64,000 nt of DNA from NCBI GenBank assembly GCA_933228675.1, contig OW121742.1:38601255-38665254 (forward strand), read 5' to 3'. The notes beneath the pieces are model-generated. The model ran no database searches. It saw nothing but the letters and a program-made list of their open reading frames with translations, and was not told the DNA's origin. This stretch comes from Stomorhina lunata. Taxonomy: Eukaryota; Arthropoda; Insecta; Diptera; Rhiniidae. Shown in pieces: positions 1 to 10,720 of the stretch. Both the position numbers and the translations under genes were made by a program. How positions within the stretch are numbered: the stretch's first letter is position 1; each line of letters opens with the position of its first letter.

Positions 1-888
1 AAAAGTTAACGATCGTTAAGGTTTTCTTTAGAAAATTTAACGATCGGTAAGGTTTTCTTTAGAAAAGTTAACCATCGTTAAGGTTTTCTTTAGAAAAATT
101 AACGATCGTTAAGGTTTTCTTTAGAAAAGTTAACGGTCGTTTAGGTTCTTTTTAGAAAAGTTAACGATCGTTAAGGTTCTCTTTAGAAAAGTTAACGATT
201 TTTAAGGTTTTCTTTAGAAAAGTTAACGATCGTTAAGGTTTTCTTTAGAAAAGTTAACGACCGTTAAGGTTTTCTTTAGAAAAGTTAACGATCGTTAAGG
301 TTTTCTTTAGAAAAGTTAATGATCGTTAAGGTTTTCTTTAGAAAGGTTAACGATCGTTACGGTTTTCTTTAGAAAAGTTCACGATCGTTACGGTTTTCTT
401 TAAAAAAGTTAACGATCGTTAAGGTTTTCTTTAGAAAAGTTAACGATCGTTAAGGTTTTCTTTAGAAAAGTAAACGATCGTTAATGTTTTCTTTAGAAAA
501 GTTAACGATCGTTAAGGTTTTCTTTAGAAAAGTTTCTTTAGAAAAGTTAACGATCGTTACGGTTTTCTTTAGAAAAGTTAACGATCGTTACGGCTTTCTT
601 TAGAAAAGTTAACGATCGTTACGGTTTTCTTTAGAAAAGTTAACGATCGTTACGGTTTTCTTTAGAAAAGTTAACGATCGTTACGGTTTTCTTTAGAAAA
701 GTTAACGATCGTTACGGTTTTCTTTAGAAAAGTTAACGATCGTTACGGTTTTCTTTAGAAAAGTTAACGATCGTTACGGTTTTCTTTAGAAAAGTTAACG
801 ATCGTTACGGTTTTCTTTAGAAAAGTTAACGATCGTTTAAGTTTTGTTTAGAAATGTTAGCCATCGTTGAGGTTTTCTTTAGAAAAGT
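1..888 (+). repeat. Satellite family A, 31-bp tandem array
   Basis: About 28 units with a 31-bp period. Each unit joins two dyads: GTTAACGATCGTTAAG (core AACGATCGTT) and TTTTCTTTAGAAAA. From about 545 to 835 the units carry GTTACGG and are almost identical, so this block was homogenised more recently than the left part (GTTAAGG, with scattered changes). A partial unit lies near 533-540. The array is cut by the window start, so its true length is unknown. Confidence 0.95.
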
Positions 889-894
889 ACCTGG

Positions 895-1020
895 TCAATA
901 ATCTTTATAAATTTTTTCAACTGTTATAAACAGTGAACAATTTTTATGGAAAATTTTTCAACTGTTATAAACCGTAAACAATTTTCTATAGCAAAATTTT
1001 CAACTGTTATACACAGAAAG
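895..1020 (+). repeat. Transitional ~50-bp repeat, about three copies
   Basis: Three diverged copies of a longer unit combine TTTTTCAACTGTTATAAAC with a stretch resembling ATTTTCTATAGCAAAAT. It links the A-type module on its left with the ACTGTTATACAGT motif of the next array. It may show how one family gave rise to the other; that is inference. Confidence 0.6.
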
Positions 1021-1029
1021 AAACAAGTA

Positions 1030-1588
1030 TACAAGTAATTATTATAAAGTAAAACTATTATACAATGTAACTATTATAAAGTGAAACTATTATACAGTAA
1101 AACTGTTATAGAGTGAACCTGCTATACAGTAAAACTGTTATACAGTGAAACTGTTAAGCAGTAAAACTGTTATACAGTGAAACTGTTATACAGTGAAGCT
1201 GTTATACAGTGAAACTTTTATACAGTGAAACTATTATACAGTTAAACTTTTAGACAGTAAGACTATTAAACAGTGAAACTGTTATACTGTAAAACTGTTA
1301 TACTGTGAAACTGTTATACTGTGAAACTGTTACACTGTGAAATTTTTATACATTTAAACTGTTACACAGTGAAACTGTTATACAGTGAAACTGTTATACA
1401 GTTAAACTGTTACACAGTGAAACTGTTATACAGTGAAACTGTTATACAGTGAAACTGTTATACAGTTAAACTGTGACACAGTGAAACTGTTATACTGTGA
1501 AACTGTTATACAGGGAAACTGTTAAACAGGGAAACTGTTATACAGTGAAACTGTTATACAGGGGAACTGTTATATAGTGAAATTGTAA
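1030..1588 (+). repeat. 16-bp minisatellite with ACTGTTATACAGT dyad
   Basis: About 34 copies of a 16-bp unit, ACTGTTATACAGTGAA. Its core ACTGT-TAT-ACAGT is an inverted repeat. Point changes include ACTGTTACACAGT and ACTGTTATACTGT. Isolated relatives of the motif recur at about 3080-3260, just before the inverted A array. Confidence 0.9.
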
Positions 1589-3304
1589 ATTATTTTTTTA
1601 AGATTAAACTGTAACTCACTTTTCTGTAGTAACGAAATGGCACATCCTCATGTACAACATATAGATAATCCGCTAAATATTTTGTAGTTGGTATTTCCAT
1701 TTTAGGACAGATTTTATAACGTTTATTATCGGTCGCACATAAAAAATTGTCATTTTCTTGCATTTGTATAAAAAGAATATTTTAAGGGAATCACGATGAT
1801 TTTTTTATAAGAAATTTTTGAAGGTAAAGTGAATTTAAAAATTTAACAATTTGTGTAGGTTTAAGGTAGATTTAAAAAATTTTCACTTTTTATAGTTAAA
1901 CACTTTTTATACTTTTTTAGGTTATTTTAAGAGATATATAGGATTTATTAGCAATTTTCGTAACATTTTAGTTTTTGTTTTAAATTTTTACATTATTTTA
2001 TTTGTTTTATTTAAATTTTATTGTTTTATCTGTATGAGTGGGAGATTTCCAGCATTTCTTTCTACTGGAAAGAAAATAATTTAATCAAATTGTTGCTAAT
2101 TAACGACTGTTCATATTCATCCAAGTCATTATTCGCTCGTGTTAGAAAAAAAACCGGAAATATTTTTGATAAACTTTAAGGTTTACGTTTTGAGGAATAT
2201 TTGAATAATTTTTAAAATTTTCTGTTTTAGGGTTTATTTGCATGTTTCGTTTTTATTCAAATTAAATAAAGACCGGATGTTTTCCATTTTTTTTTTTTTT
2301 TTTTCAAAAAACACTTAAACTTTTGACTTTATTTAGTTTATCTTTAAAGTGACTTTTTTATGGTTTATTATTTTCAAAATGTCATTAATTAATTGAAAAT
2401 TGAAATTTGGTAATCTCTAAATGTCAACAAGTTTAAGGTGTCATAAAGTTGTCTACAAATCTCAGTATGACTCATTTATGATTTTCAATTCGAATTTTGT
2501 AGTCTCGAGCTTCTTTCAAATCACAGTCTGGTCACATAACTAAAACTTCCACTACCCATTAAACCCACAGTTTTAATTACAAAATTCCAAAACTATCGAA
2601 TACTTTTTAATTCACCTATATCTAGAATTTTTATTATTGTATTTTATACTTTTTTATATTTTCTTTAGTTCCGCCACTCATTTATCGTAAAATTGCAACT
2701 ATTTATTTTATGTGATTTTTATTCTTATTCTCCATTTTTTTCCCCATTTTCAGAATTTTTTCTTAATGAATTTTAAATGAATTGAATAAAATTACAATTC
2801 AAAGTCAAGAACAAAAAGATAAATTTCAAAGAAACAACAAAAAACCGTTTGCGCAATAAAAATTCAACTGAAAATATTTTGCAATCTTTTGAAAACCGTA
2901 TGATATTATTTTATAAGTCGAGAAAAAAAAAACTCTATAAATAATTTTTTTTAATATCTTTTAAATATCAAAAGTTTAAAATTTGCATAAGAATTATCAT
3001 TATCATTAAATAGCCGGTTTCATAAACATAACTCGAAAATAATGCAAAAAAAAAGACGGAAACAAATACTTGATAAAATTTAAACTGTTATAAAGAGAAA
3101 ATTTTTAAAATTTTAAAAAATTTAAAAAAATTTTTAAGAAAAACGTTTATATAAAAAAAAATGTTGAAGAAATATTTTCTATTGAAATTTTTAAGACTGT
3201 TATACACGAAGAAACCATTTTTTGCAGAAAACCTTGAAACTGTTATACTCAAAAAATTTTTATAAAAGTTTTCTATATAAAACTTTTACTGCAACTATTC
3301 TATT
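1589..3304. other. AT-rich unique DNA, no gene seen
   Basis: No convincing open frame, RNA gene or element is visible. It has an 18-T run near 2287 and other A/T homopolymers. Copies of the AACTGTTATA motif appear from about 3080 onward. Confidence 0.6.
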
Positions 3305-4724
3305 CCTAAAGAAAACCTTAAAGATCGTTTAGTTTTCCAAAGAAAACCTTAACGATCAATAACTTTTTTAAAGAAAACCTTAACGATCATTAACTTTTCA
3401 AAGAAAACTTCAAAGAACGTTAAGTTTTCTAAAGAAAACCTTAACGATCGTTAACATTTGTAAAGAAAACCTTAACGATCGTCAACTTTTCTACAGAAGA
3501 CTTAAACGATCGTTAACTTCTCTATAGAAAATTTAAACGATCATTAACTTTTCTACAGAAAATTAAACGATCGTTAACTTTTGTATAGAAAATTTAAGCG
3601 GTCGTTAACTTTTCTATAGAAAACTTAAACGATCGTTAACTTTTCTATAAAAAACTTCAACGATCGTTAACTTTTCTATAGAAAACTTCAACGATCGTTA
3701 ACTTTTCTATAGAAAACTTCAACGATCGTTAACTTTTCTATAGAAAACTTCAACGATCCTTAACTTTTCTATAGAAAACTTTAGCGATCGTTAACTTTTC
3801 TATAGAAAACTTAAACGATTGCTAACTTTTCTAAAGAAAACTTTAACGAGTAAAAATTAAAACGATCGTTAACTTTTCTATAGAAAACTTTAACGATCGT
3901 TAACTTTTCTATAGAAGATTTAAACGATCGTTAACTTTTCTATAGAAAACTTTAACGATCATTAACTTTTCTGTAGAAAATTTGAACGCTCGTTAACTTT
4001 TCTATAGATAACTTTAACGATCGTTAACTTTTCTTTAGAAAACTTTAACGATTGTTAACTTTCCTATAGAAAACTTTAGCGATCGTTAACTTTTCTATAG
4101 AAAATTTAAAGGATCGTTAACTTTTCTTTAGAAAACTTCAACGACCGTTAACTTTTCTATAGAAAACTTAAACGATCGTTAACTTTTCTATAGAAAACTT
4201 AAACGATCGTTAACTTTTCTATAGAAAACTTAAACGATCGTTAACTTTTCTATAGAAAACTTAAACGATCGTTAACTTTTCTATAGAAAACTTTAACGAT
4301 TGTTAGCTTTTCTATAGAAAATTTAAACGATCGTTAACTTTTCTATAGAAAACTTTAACGATCGTTGACTTTTCTATAGAAAACTTAAACGATCGTTGAC
4401 TTTTCTATTGAAAACTTAAACGATCGTTAACTTTTCTATAGAAAATTTAAAAGATCGTTAACTTTTCTTTAGAAAACTTAAACGATCGTTAATTTTTCCA
4501 TAGAAAACTTAAACGATCGTTTACTTTTCCATAAGAAACTTAAACAATCGTTAACTTTTCCATAGAGAATTTAAACAATCGTTTACTTTTCCATAGAAAA
4601 CTTAAACGATCGTTAGCTTTTCCATAGAAAACTTTAACGATTGTTAACTTTTCCATAGATAACTTAAACGAATGTTAACTTTTCTTAAAAAAACTTCAAC
4701 GATCTTTAACTTTTCTCTAGAAAT
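3305..4724 (-). repeat. Satellite family A, inverted 31-bp array
   Basis: About 45 units of family A in the opposite orientation to the array at the window start. Modules are TTTTCTATAGAAAA and AACGATCGTT, period 31 bp. The hexamer here is CTATAG rather than CTTTAG, making a perfect 14-bp palindrome. Edges are more degenerate than the centre, the usual pattern of unequal exchange. A short deletion or junction unit lies near 3840-3860. Confidence 0.95.
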
Positions 4725-5129
4725 AATATTGAATTTTTCTGTATAAAATCTTTATTTATAATTTTAAATTGTTTTTGTTATTAAAATTTTGTGGTTTTAC
4801 ACTTGTTTAACTGAGTTCCGTCCTTCAAACTCTTTTGAAATTGAAAGTTAAATCACTCTAAAACCTCGCCAAGAGCAAATTTTTTCAATCATTGATTTTG
4901 CTTTTTTTATATTGATTTAATGGTATTGTTTTCTATTTTGCATAAAAAAATCAATGACGCTTTTTTAATAACTTTTTTGTTGTTTCACTGAATGAAATTT
5001 AAATTTGCTTTTCGATTGATTTTTGTATTTTTTTTTCAATTTCGAAATTGCTCATAGACCCCTGACATTATGAACTCGATTAAAATTACATATTGAAGCA
5101 AAAATATAACACTTCACACAAATATCCCA

Positions 5130-5265
5130 ACACGCACGTTTAAATCTTAAAACGATCAAACAAAAACCGTTAAAGTGTTAAACGAACGATAACGTACGGA
5201 CGCTTGCGCGCGTTAACAATTGCGCTGTGGGCCATTGAATGACTGACTAACGGAGTCCAGGAAAT
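5130..5265 (+). promoter_or_regulatory. Possible promoter or 5' exon region
   Basis: This is one of the few stretches in the first 12 kb rich in CpG (ACGTACGG, GCGCGCG, TGCGCTG). It lies 110-240 bp upstream of an ATG in a good fly Kozak context. Position and composition suggest a transcription start region for a plus-strand gene. No TATA box or clear initiator was found, so this is inference only. Confidence 0.2.
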
Positions 5266-5369
5266 TTCAAACTTAAATTACAAAACTAAACTTTTTTTCG
5301 TTACAAAACAGAAAGAAAATACCTAAAAATATATTCTTAAGAAAGAGTGATAAGCAAATAGTAACTAAA

Positions 5370-5417
5370 ATGGGTGTCAGTGCAATGTTGGCCAGAGGCA
5401 GAGGAGGCTTTAACAAA
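5370..5417 (+). CDS. Candidate first coding exon, 16 codons
   Basis: An ATG in a good fly context (AACTAAAATGG) opens MGVSAMLARGRGGFNK. The frame is then followed by GTAATA, a weak but usable splice donor that would leave phase 0. Without splicing the frame continues 11 more codons to TAA at 5451-5453. A second donor-like AAGGTAAAC lies just after that stop, so the same frame could instead be an upstream ORF in a 5'UTR exon. Codon content (GCC, GGC, AGA, GTC) is unlike the surrounding A/T runs. I do not recognise the peptide, and no downstream exon could be joined. Confidence 0.25.
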
Positions 5418-5687
5418 GTAATAGCAACAATTTTATTAAACGAAATTTTTTAAGGTAAACTAGCATAACGTGTCTTTGATACTTTGTAAGAAGCTACAAT
5501 TTTTATTTACTTTTTTTTTTTTTGGTTAATTTTCTATTACTTTCTTCTTTATTGCTTCTTTTTTTTGATCTTGTTTAGATTTTGAAATTTCTTTTAATAA
5601 CTTTTTTAGATCTTTTTTTTTTCTACAACAATAATTTTGACATCAATCAATCTTTTTTGTTAATATCACATTTATTTGTTTTATTTA

Positions 5688-5774
5688 TTATAAACCAAAT
5701 TTTAAGTTTTTGTAGAAATCACGCTGATCTTGCTTTTCAATACGATCAAAAACGCCCGTTACGACCTGACTCAT
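5688..5774 (-). CDS. Short open frame, 28 codons, doubtful
   Basis: An ATG at 5774 on the minus strand opens 28 sense codons to TAA at 5690-5688. The first part reads MSQVVTGVFDRIEKQDQRDF, with balanced, coding-like residues rather than the Phe/Lys/Ile of AT-rich noise. No domain or family is recognised. It could be a micropeptide, an exon fragment or chance. The opposite strand carries a T-rich frame across the same bases that is less plausible. Confidence 0.12.
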   Translation of the reverse strand: MSQVVTGVFDRIEKQDQRDFYKNLKFGL

Positions 5775-6349
5775 GCTCTCTTTAATTTAAAACTAAATAT
5801 GCGTTTGAAAATAAACAGAGTCCCAAGTCTAGGATTTGATAAAAATTCAAAAGAAAGAAAACAAAATAAAACTGTATAAAAACAATCTTTAGCTCTGGCA
5901 AAAGCAGAAAAACGCAAAACAAATCTTTTTAAATCACCTCAAATCCCATCTAAGACTTCATTCAAACTTAACGATCACCAAAACTTTGTAAAGCTGAGCT
6001 TTGTTTTGAACCAACTCTTTTTTTTCTCACATTCGTATTGTCTTTTTAACTTTGTTTTAATACCAACTCTTTGAGTACACGATCACTCATTTCTCGCTAC
6101 TCTCGGCGATCAGTCAGTTTAACACTTTTTGCTACTTCTTTCTGTTGTTGGCGGTGTTGAAAACTCATTCATTTTTTACGTTCACATTTACCTGAATGCG
6201 CTTTAATGCTAGAAAAATGCTGAGTATTTGTTTAGCATTTGTTGTTTACTTGTTTATATCTCTATCTAAAATCTAATGTTTGAATTAAACAACAACAAAA
6301 AAGGCCAGTTAAAAAACAGTGCACTATAAAATTAAAGGGACACAAACAT

Positions 6350-6508
6350 TTTTAAAGTTTTCTACAAAATCGTTAAGGCTTTCTATGGAAATGTTTACTA
6401 TTGTTCAAGTTTTCAATAGAAAAGTTAACGATCGTTCTAGCTTATATAGAAAAGTTAACGATCGTGTAAGTTTTTTTTACAGAAAAGTTAACGATCGTTT
6501 AAGTTTTA
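6350..6508 (+). repeat. Satellite family A, short degenerate array
   Basis: About five diverged 31-bp A units with AAAAGTTAACGATCGTT modules, leading directly into a family B array. The junction near 6500 passes from one family to the other within a single unit. Confidence 0.85.
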
Positions 6509-7690
6509 AAATTTTATACAAAATTTTTCTTTATAAAAAAAATATAAAAAATTTTTCGGTATAAAAAAAATTATAAAAAATTTTTTGGTATAAAAAAAAT
6601 TATGAAAAATTTTTCTGTCAAAAAATTTTATAAAAAATTTTTCGTTATAAAAATTTTATAGAAAATTTTTCGGTATAAAAATTTTATCGAAAATTTTTCG
6701 GTATAAAAATTTTCGAAAACGAAAACGAAAATTTTTCGTTATAAAAAAATTTTATAGAAAATTTTTCGCCATAAAAAATTTTATAGAAAATTTTTCTTTA
6801 TAAAAATTTTATTGAAAATTTTTCGTTATAAAAATTTTATTGAAAATTTTTCAATTAAATAAAAGAAATTTTTCGTTATAAAAAAGGTATAGCAAGTTTT
6901 TCGATATAAACATTTTTTAAAAAATTTTGCGTTGTAAAAATGTATAGCAAATTTTTTGTTATAAAAATTTTATAGAAAATTTTTCGTTACAAAAATTTAA
7001 TAGAAAATTTTTAGGGATAAACATTTTCGTTATCCAAATTTTTTAAAAAATTTTCCGGTTTAAAAAAATGTTATAGAAAATTTTTCGTAATAAGTTTAAA
7101 TTTTATTGAAAATTTTTCTTTATAAAAATTTTATTGAAAATTTTTCGTTATAAAAATTTTATAGAAAATTTTTAGATTTTCGTTATTTCTTAGAAAATTT
7201 TTCGTTATAAAAAATTTATAGGAAATTTTTTGTTATAAAAATATTATTAAAAATTTTTCGTCATAAAAATTTTATTTTTTTTTTTTTTTTGTTAGAAAAA
7301 TTTTTTGTCATAAAAATTTACTAGAAAATTTTTCGATATAAAAACTTTAAAGAAAGTTTTTCGATATAAAAATTTTATAGAAAATTTTTCGATATAAAAA
7401 TTTTATAGAAAATTTTTCGATATAAAAATTTTATAAAAAATTTTTCGGTATAAAAATTTTATAGAAAATTTTTCGATATAAAAATTTTATAGAAAATTTT
7501 TTGATTTTAAAATTTTATAGAAAATTTTTCGATATAAAAATTTTATAGAAAATTTTTTGATTTTAAAATTTTATAGAAAATTTTTCGATATAAAAATTTT
7601 ATAGAAAATTTTTCGATATAAAAATTTTATAGAAAATTTTTCATTTATAAAAAATTGTATAGAAATTTTTTTTTTATAAAAATTTTATAG
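6509..7690 (+). repeat. Satellite family B array, ~28-30 bp
   Basis: About 40 units with the pattern TTTTATAGAAAATTTTTCG followed by GTATAAAAA or GATATAAAAA. Length varies from 28 to 30 bp. Interruptions include a poly-T run near 7275 and small deletions. This is the left arm of an inverted pair; the matching arm is at 8251-9032. Confidence 0.92.
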
Positions 7691-8250
7691 AAATATTAAC
7701 TATCGTTCTTGTTTTCCATAGAAAAGTTAACGATTGTTTAAGTTTTCTATAGAAATGTTAACGATCGTTTTACTTTTTAACGATCGTTTAAGTTTTCTTT
7801 AGAAAAGTTAACGATCGTTTTAGTTTTCTATAGAAAAGATAACGGTCGTGAAAGTTTTCTATAGAAAAGTAAACGATCGTTCAAATTTTCTATAGAAAAG
7901 TTAACGATCGTTAGTTTTCAATAGAAATGTTAAAGATCGTTTAAGTTTTCCACAGAAAAGTTAACTATCGTTCTAGTTTTCTATAGAAAAGTTAACGATT
8001 GTTCGGGTTTTGTGTAGAAAGGTTAACAATCGTTCGAGTTTTCTATAGAAAAGTTAACGATCGTTCGAGGAAAAGTTTATGATAGTCAAAGTTTTCAATA
8101 GAAAAGTTAACGATTGTTAAGGGCTTCAATAGAAAAGTTAACGATCGTTCAAATTGTCAATAGAAAAGTTAAAGATCGTTCAAGTTTTCAATAGAAAAGT
8201 CAACGATCGTTCAAGTTTTCAATAGAAAAGTTAACGATCGTTAAAGTTTT
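7691..8250 (+). repeat. Satellite family A block between inverted B arms
   Basis: About 18 units of family A, 31-bp period, with AACGATCGTT and TTTTCTATAGAAAA modules. It separates two family B arrays of opposite orientation and so forms the loop of a potential long hairpin. Confidence 0.92.
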
Positions 8251-9032
8251 TTAAAGAAAGCATTTTTCTAACCGAAAAATTTTCTATAAAATTTTTTTAG
8301 CCGAAAAATTTTCTATGAAATTTTTTTACCCTAAAGTTTTTCTATAAAATTTTTTTAACAGAAAAATTTTCTATAAATTTTATTTTTTAACCGAAAAAAT
8401 GTCTTTAAAATTTTTTTAACCGAAACATTTTCTATAAAATTTTTTTAACCGAAAAATTTTCTATAAAATTTTTTTAACCGAAAAATTTTCTATAATTTTT
8501 TTTTAACCGAAAAAATTTCTTTAAAATTTTTTTAATCGAAAAATGTATTATTCAATTTTTATAACCGAAAAGTTTTTCTATAAAATTTTTTTAACGAAAA
8601 ATTTTCTATGAAATTTTTTTAACAGAAAAATTTTCTATAAAATTTTTTTAACAGAAAAATTTTCTATAAAATTTTTTTAACCTAAAGTTATTCTATAACA
8701 TTTTTTTAATAGAAAAATTTTCGATAAATTTTTTTTAACCGAAAAATTTTCTATAATATTTTTGTAACCGAAAAAATTTCTTTAAAATTTTTTTAACCGA
8801 AAAATTTTCTATGAAATTTTTTTAATCTAAAAATTTTCTATAAAATTTTTTTAAGCCAAAAATTTTCTAAAAAATTTTTTAAAAAGAAATAATTTTTTAT
8901 AAAATTTATATAACGAAAAATTTTTAATAAAATTTTTTTATGTTAAACAATTGTCTATAGAATTTTTTTATATTTAAAAATTGTCTAACAAATTTTTGTA
9001 TTTTAAAGAATTGTCTATAAAATTTTTATAAC
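8251..9032 (-). repeat. Satellite family B, inverted array
   Basis: About 27 units, period about 29 bp, reading AACCGAAAAATTTTCTATAA plus a T-run. This is the reverse complement of the B unit at 6509-7690. The distal end (8880-9030) is more degenerate, with TGTCTAT replacing TTCTAT. Confidence 0.92.
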
Positions 9033-9235
9033 GAAATAGAAAAGTTAACGATCGTTTATGTTTTCTATAGACAAGTTAACAATCTTTCAAGTTTTTTTTA
9101 GAAAAGTTAACGATCGTTTAAGTTTTCTTTAGAAAAGTTACCGATCATTTAAATTTTCTTTAGAAAAGTTAACAATCATTTAAATTTTTTTCGAAAAGTT
9201 AACTATCTTTAAGGTTTTCTATGGAAAAGTTTTCT
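9033..9235 (+). repeat. Satellite family A, short array
   Basis: About six A units with GTTAACGATCGTTTA and decaying copies toward the right edge, in the same orientation as the block at 7691-8250. It closes the A/B composite region. Confidence 0.88.
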
Positions 9236-9690
9236 TTGAGAAGTGTATTTATAATTTTGTTCAGTACTATTTTTAAATTACAGTTTAACGCCAGAGAGTC
9301 TGAAAAGTAGCTGTAAGATCATCAAAGAGGAGTGAATGAATGGCTTTGTTTATGCTCTGCAAATTATTATGATTTTTGTACTTAATTATTTTTCTTTTAT
9401 CTTCAAAGAGCTCTTTACTTTTAAAAAAAAGTATTATTAAAATTTTATTTTTTTCCTAAGTTATGAAAGTAATAATGCAAGTGATTACATTAAGGAAAAT
9501 AACTTAAGGAAAAGAAAATTATTAGCCTTAAAATGACTTTCAAAGTGTATTTAATTGACACTTACAATATATAAGTGATAATAAATATTTTTATAGATAA
9601 TATCTTCAATGAATATTTTAAACATTGTAAACAGTAATGATGACCGACATTCATTTATTACACTAGGCAACAATAATAATAAGTTGGCAA
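9236..9690. other. Unique AT-rich DNA, nothing recognised
   Basis: No open frame of note and no repeat structure seen. It separates the A/B composite from a four-unit A variant. Confidence 0.5.
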
Positions 9691-9806
9691 TCGCCATAGT
9701 TTTCTATATTAAAGATCGCTTTAGTTTTATATAGAAAAGTTGGTGATCGCATTAGTTTTCTTTAGAAAAATTGGCGATCGCTTTAGTTTTCTATAGAAAA
9801 GTTGTT
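9691..9806 (+). repeat. Family A variant, ~4 units with GCGATCGC
   Basis: Three to four 31-bp units with TTGGCGATCGCTTTAG plus TTTTCTATAGAAAA. The centre is changed from AACGATCGTT to GGCGATCGCT, which keeps a GCGATCGC palindrome. The unit length and second module match family A, so this is a diverged isolated branch. Confidence 0.85.
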
Positions 9807-10720
9807 ACTCTGTGTCATTATAGTATTAGTATTGTATATCTACAACATATGCCATAATTCTCTAGTACATATTTATAGTAACTTTACACAGATTATTTTC
9901 TTTATATTCTTAATTTTCTTTTAATATTTCTATTTACACTGCCTGGCCTAAAGTTAACGTTCACTTCTTGATGTTCTTTTTTTTTAACATCTCATTGTTT
10001 TAAATTTAATGACCATCACTCGTTTTAAGGCGTTGAAACTTTATGACTCTCTAAAAAAAGTAATATATTGTATGTATTCATGTTGTTTTCATAGGTAAGT
10101 AAGTAAATACTTGTTGATTACATATCTTAAGTACAGACTTAAATAAACAGATACATATTACAATACATGAATGTAAGATACTTTTATAGATACATATGAT
10201 TTCGTTACAATTCGCTGATTTTTCTTGTACATTTTACAAGTGCTTTTGATATTTTTTTTTTTTTTTCAAATTTTCCAACATAACCCGGCAAACTTTGTTG
10301 GTTGATCAGTCGAAAAAAATGCACCAACATTTGTATATGGTATTAACGAAGGGATATCTGTTAAACAACGCCATCTATTGCTTGTTTTTATTTAAAATCA
10401 ACAGGTTCTGAACCTTTACGAATATTAGCTGTAATTTGGACTCAAACGCTTAAGTTAAGTTTACTTGTATTATATCAGTAACATACATGAAATGATTTTA
10501 TATCTTTAAAGAAGTTATTACAAATTTTGTTTTGCTAAAAACAAGATGATACTTTTGCAACTTTTGTCATAACAAAAAATAGTTAATTTTTAGAATTTTC
10601 AAAATAAGAACGTTTTGATATACATACATTTGTAACGTAGGTACAAACTTAATTTTTATTACATATTTAATTCGAATTAAAATTTTTAACCAATTTCAAA
10701 TCTTTTTTTTTAATTTTTCA
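9807..10720. other. Unique AT-rich DNA, nothing recognised
   Basis: No supported gene. The stretch around 10270-10450 has higher GC and could be old transposon-derived sequence, but no ends or coding remnants were identified. Confidence 0.5.

Larger units (their letters stand above)
4725..6340. other. Unique DNA with possible gene 5' end
   Basis: Non-repetitive sequence of more mixed composition than its surroundings. It contains a CpG-bearing stretch (5150-5260), a short ATG-started frame with a following GT, and a short minus-strand frame, each listed separately. Near 6105-6125 there are two Inr-like TCAGTC/TCAGTT motifs. No complete gene can be drawn. Confidence 0.4.

Noticed and set aside
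1..888. CRISPR-like array
   Set aside because: Units are contiguous, without unique spacers, and the genome is eukaryotic. It is an ordinary satellite.
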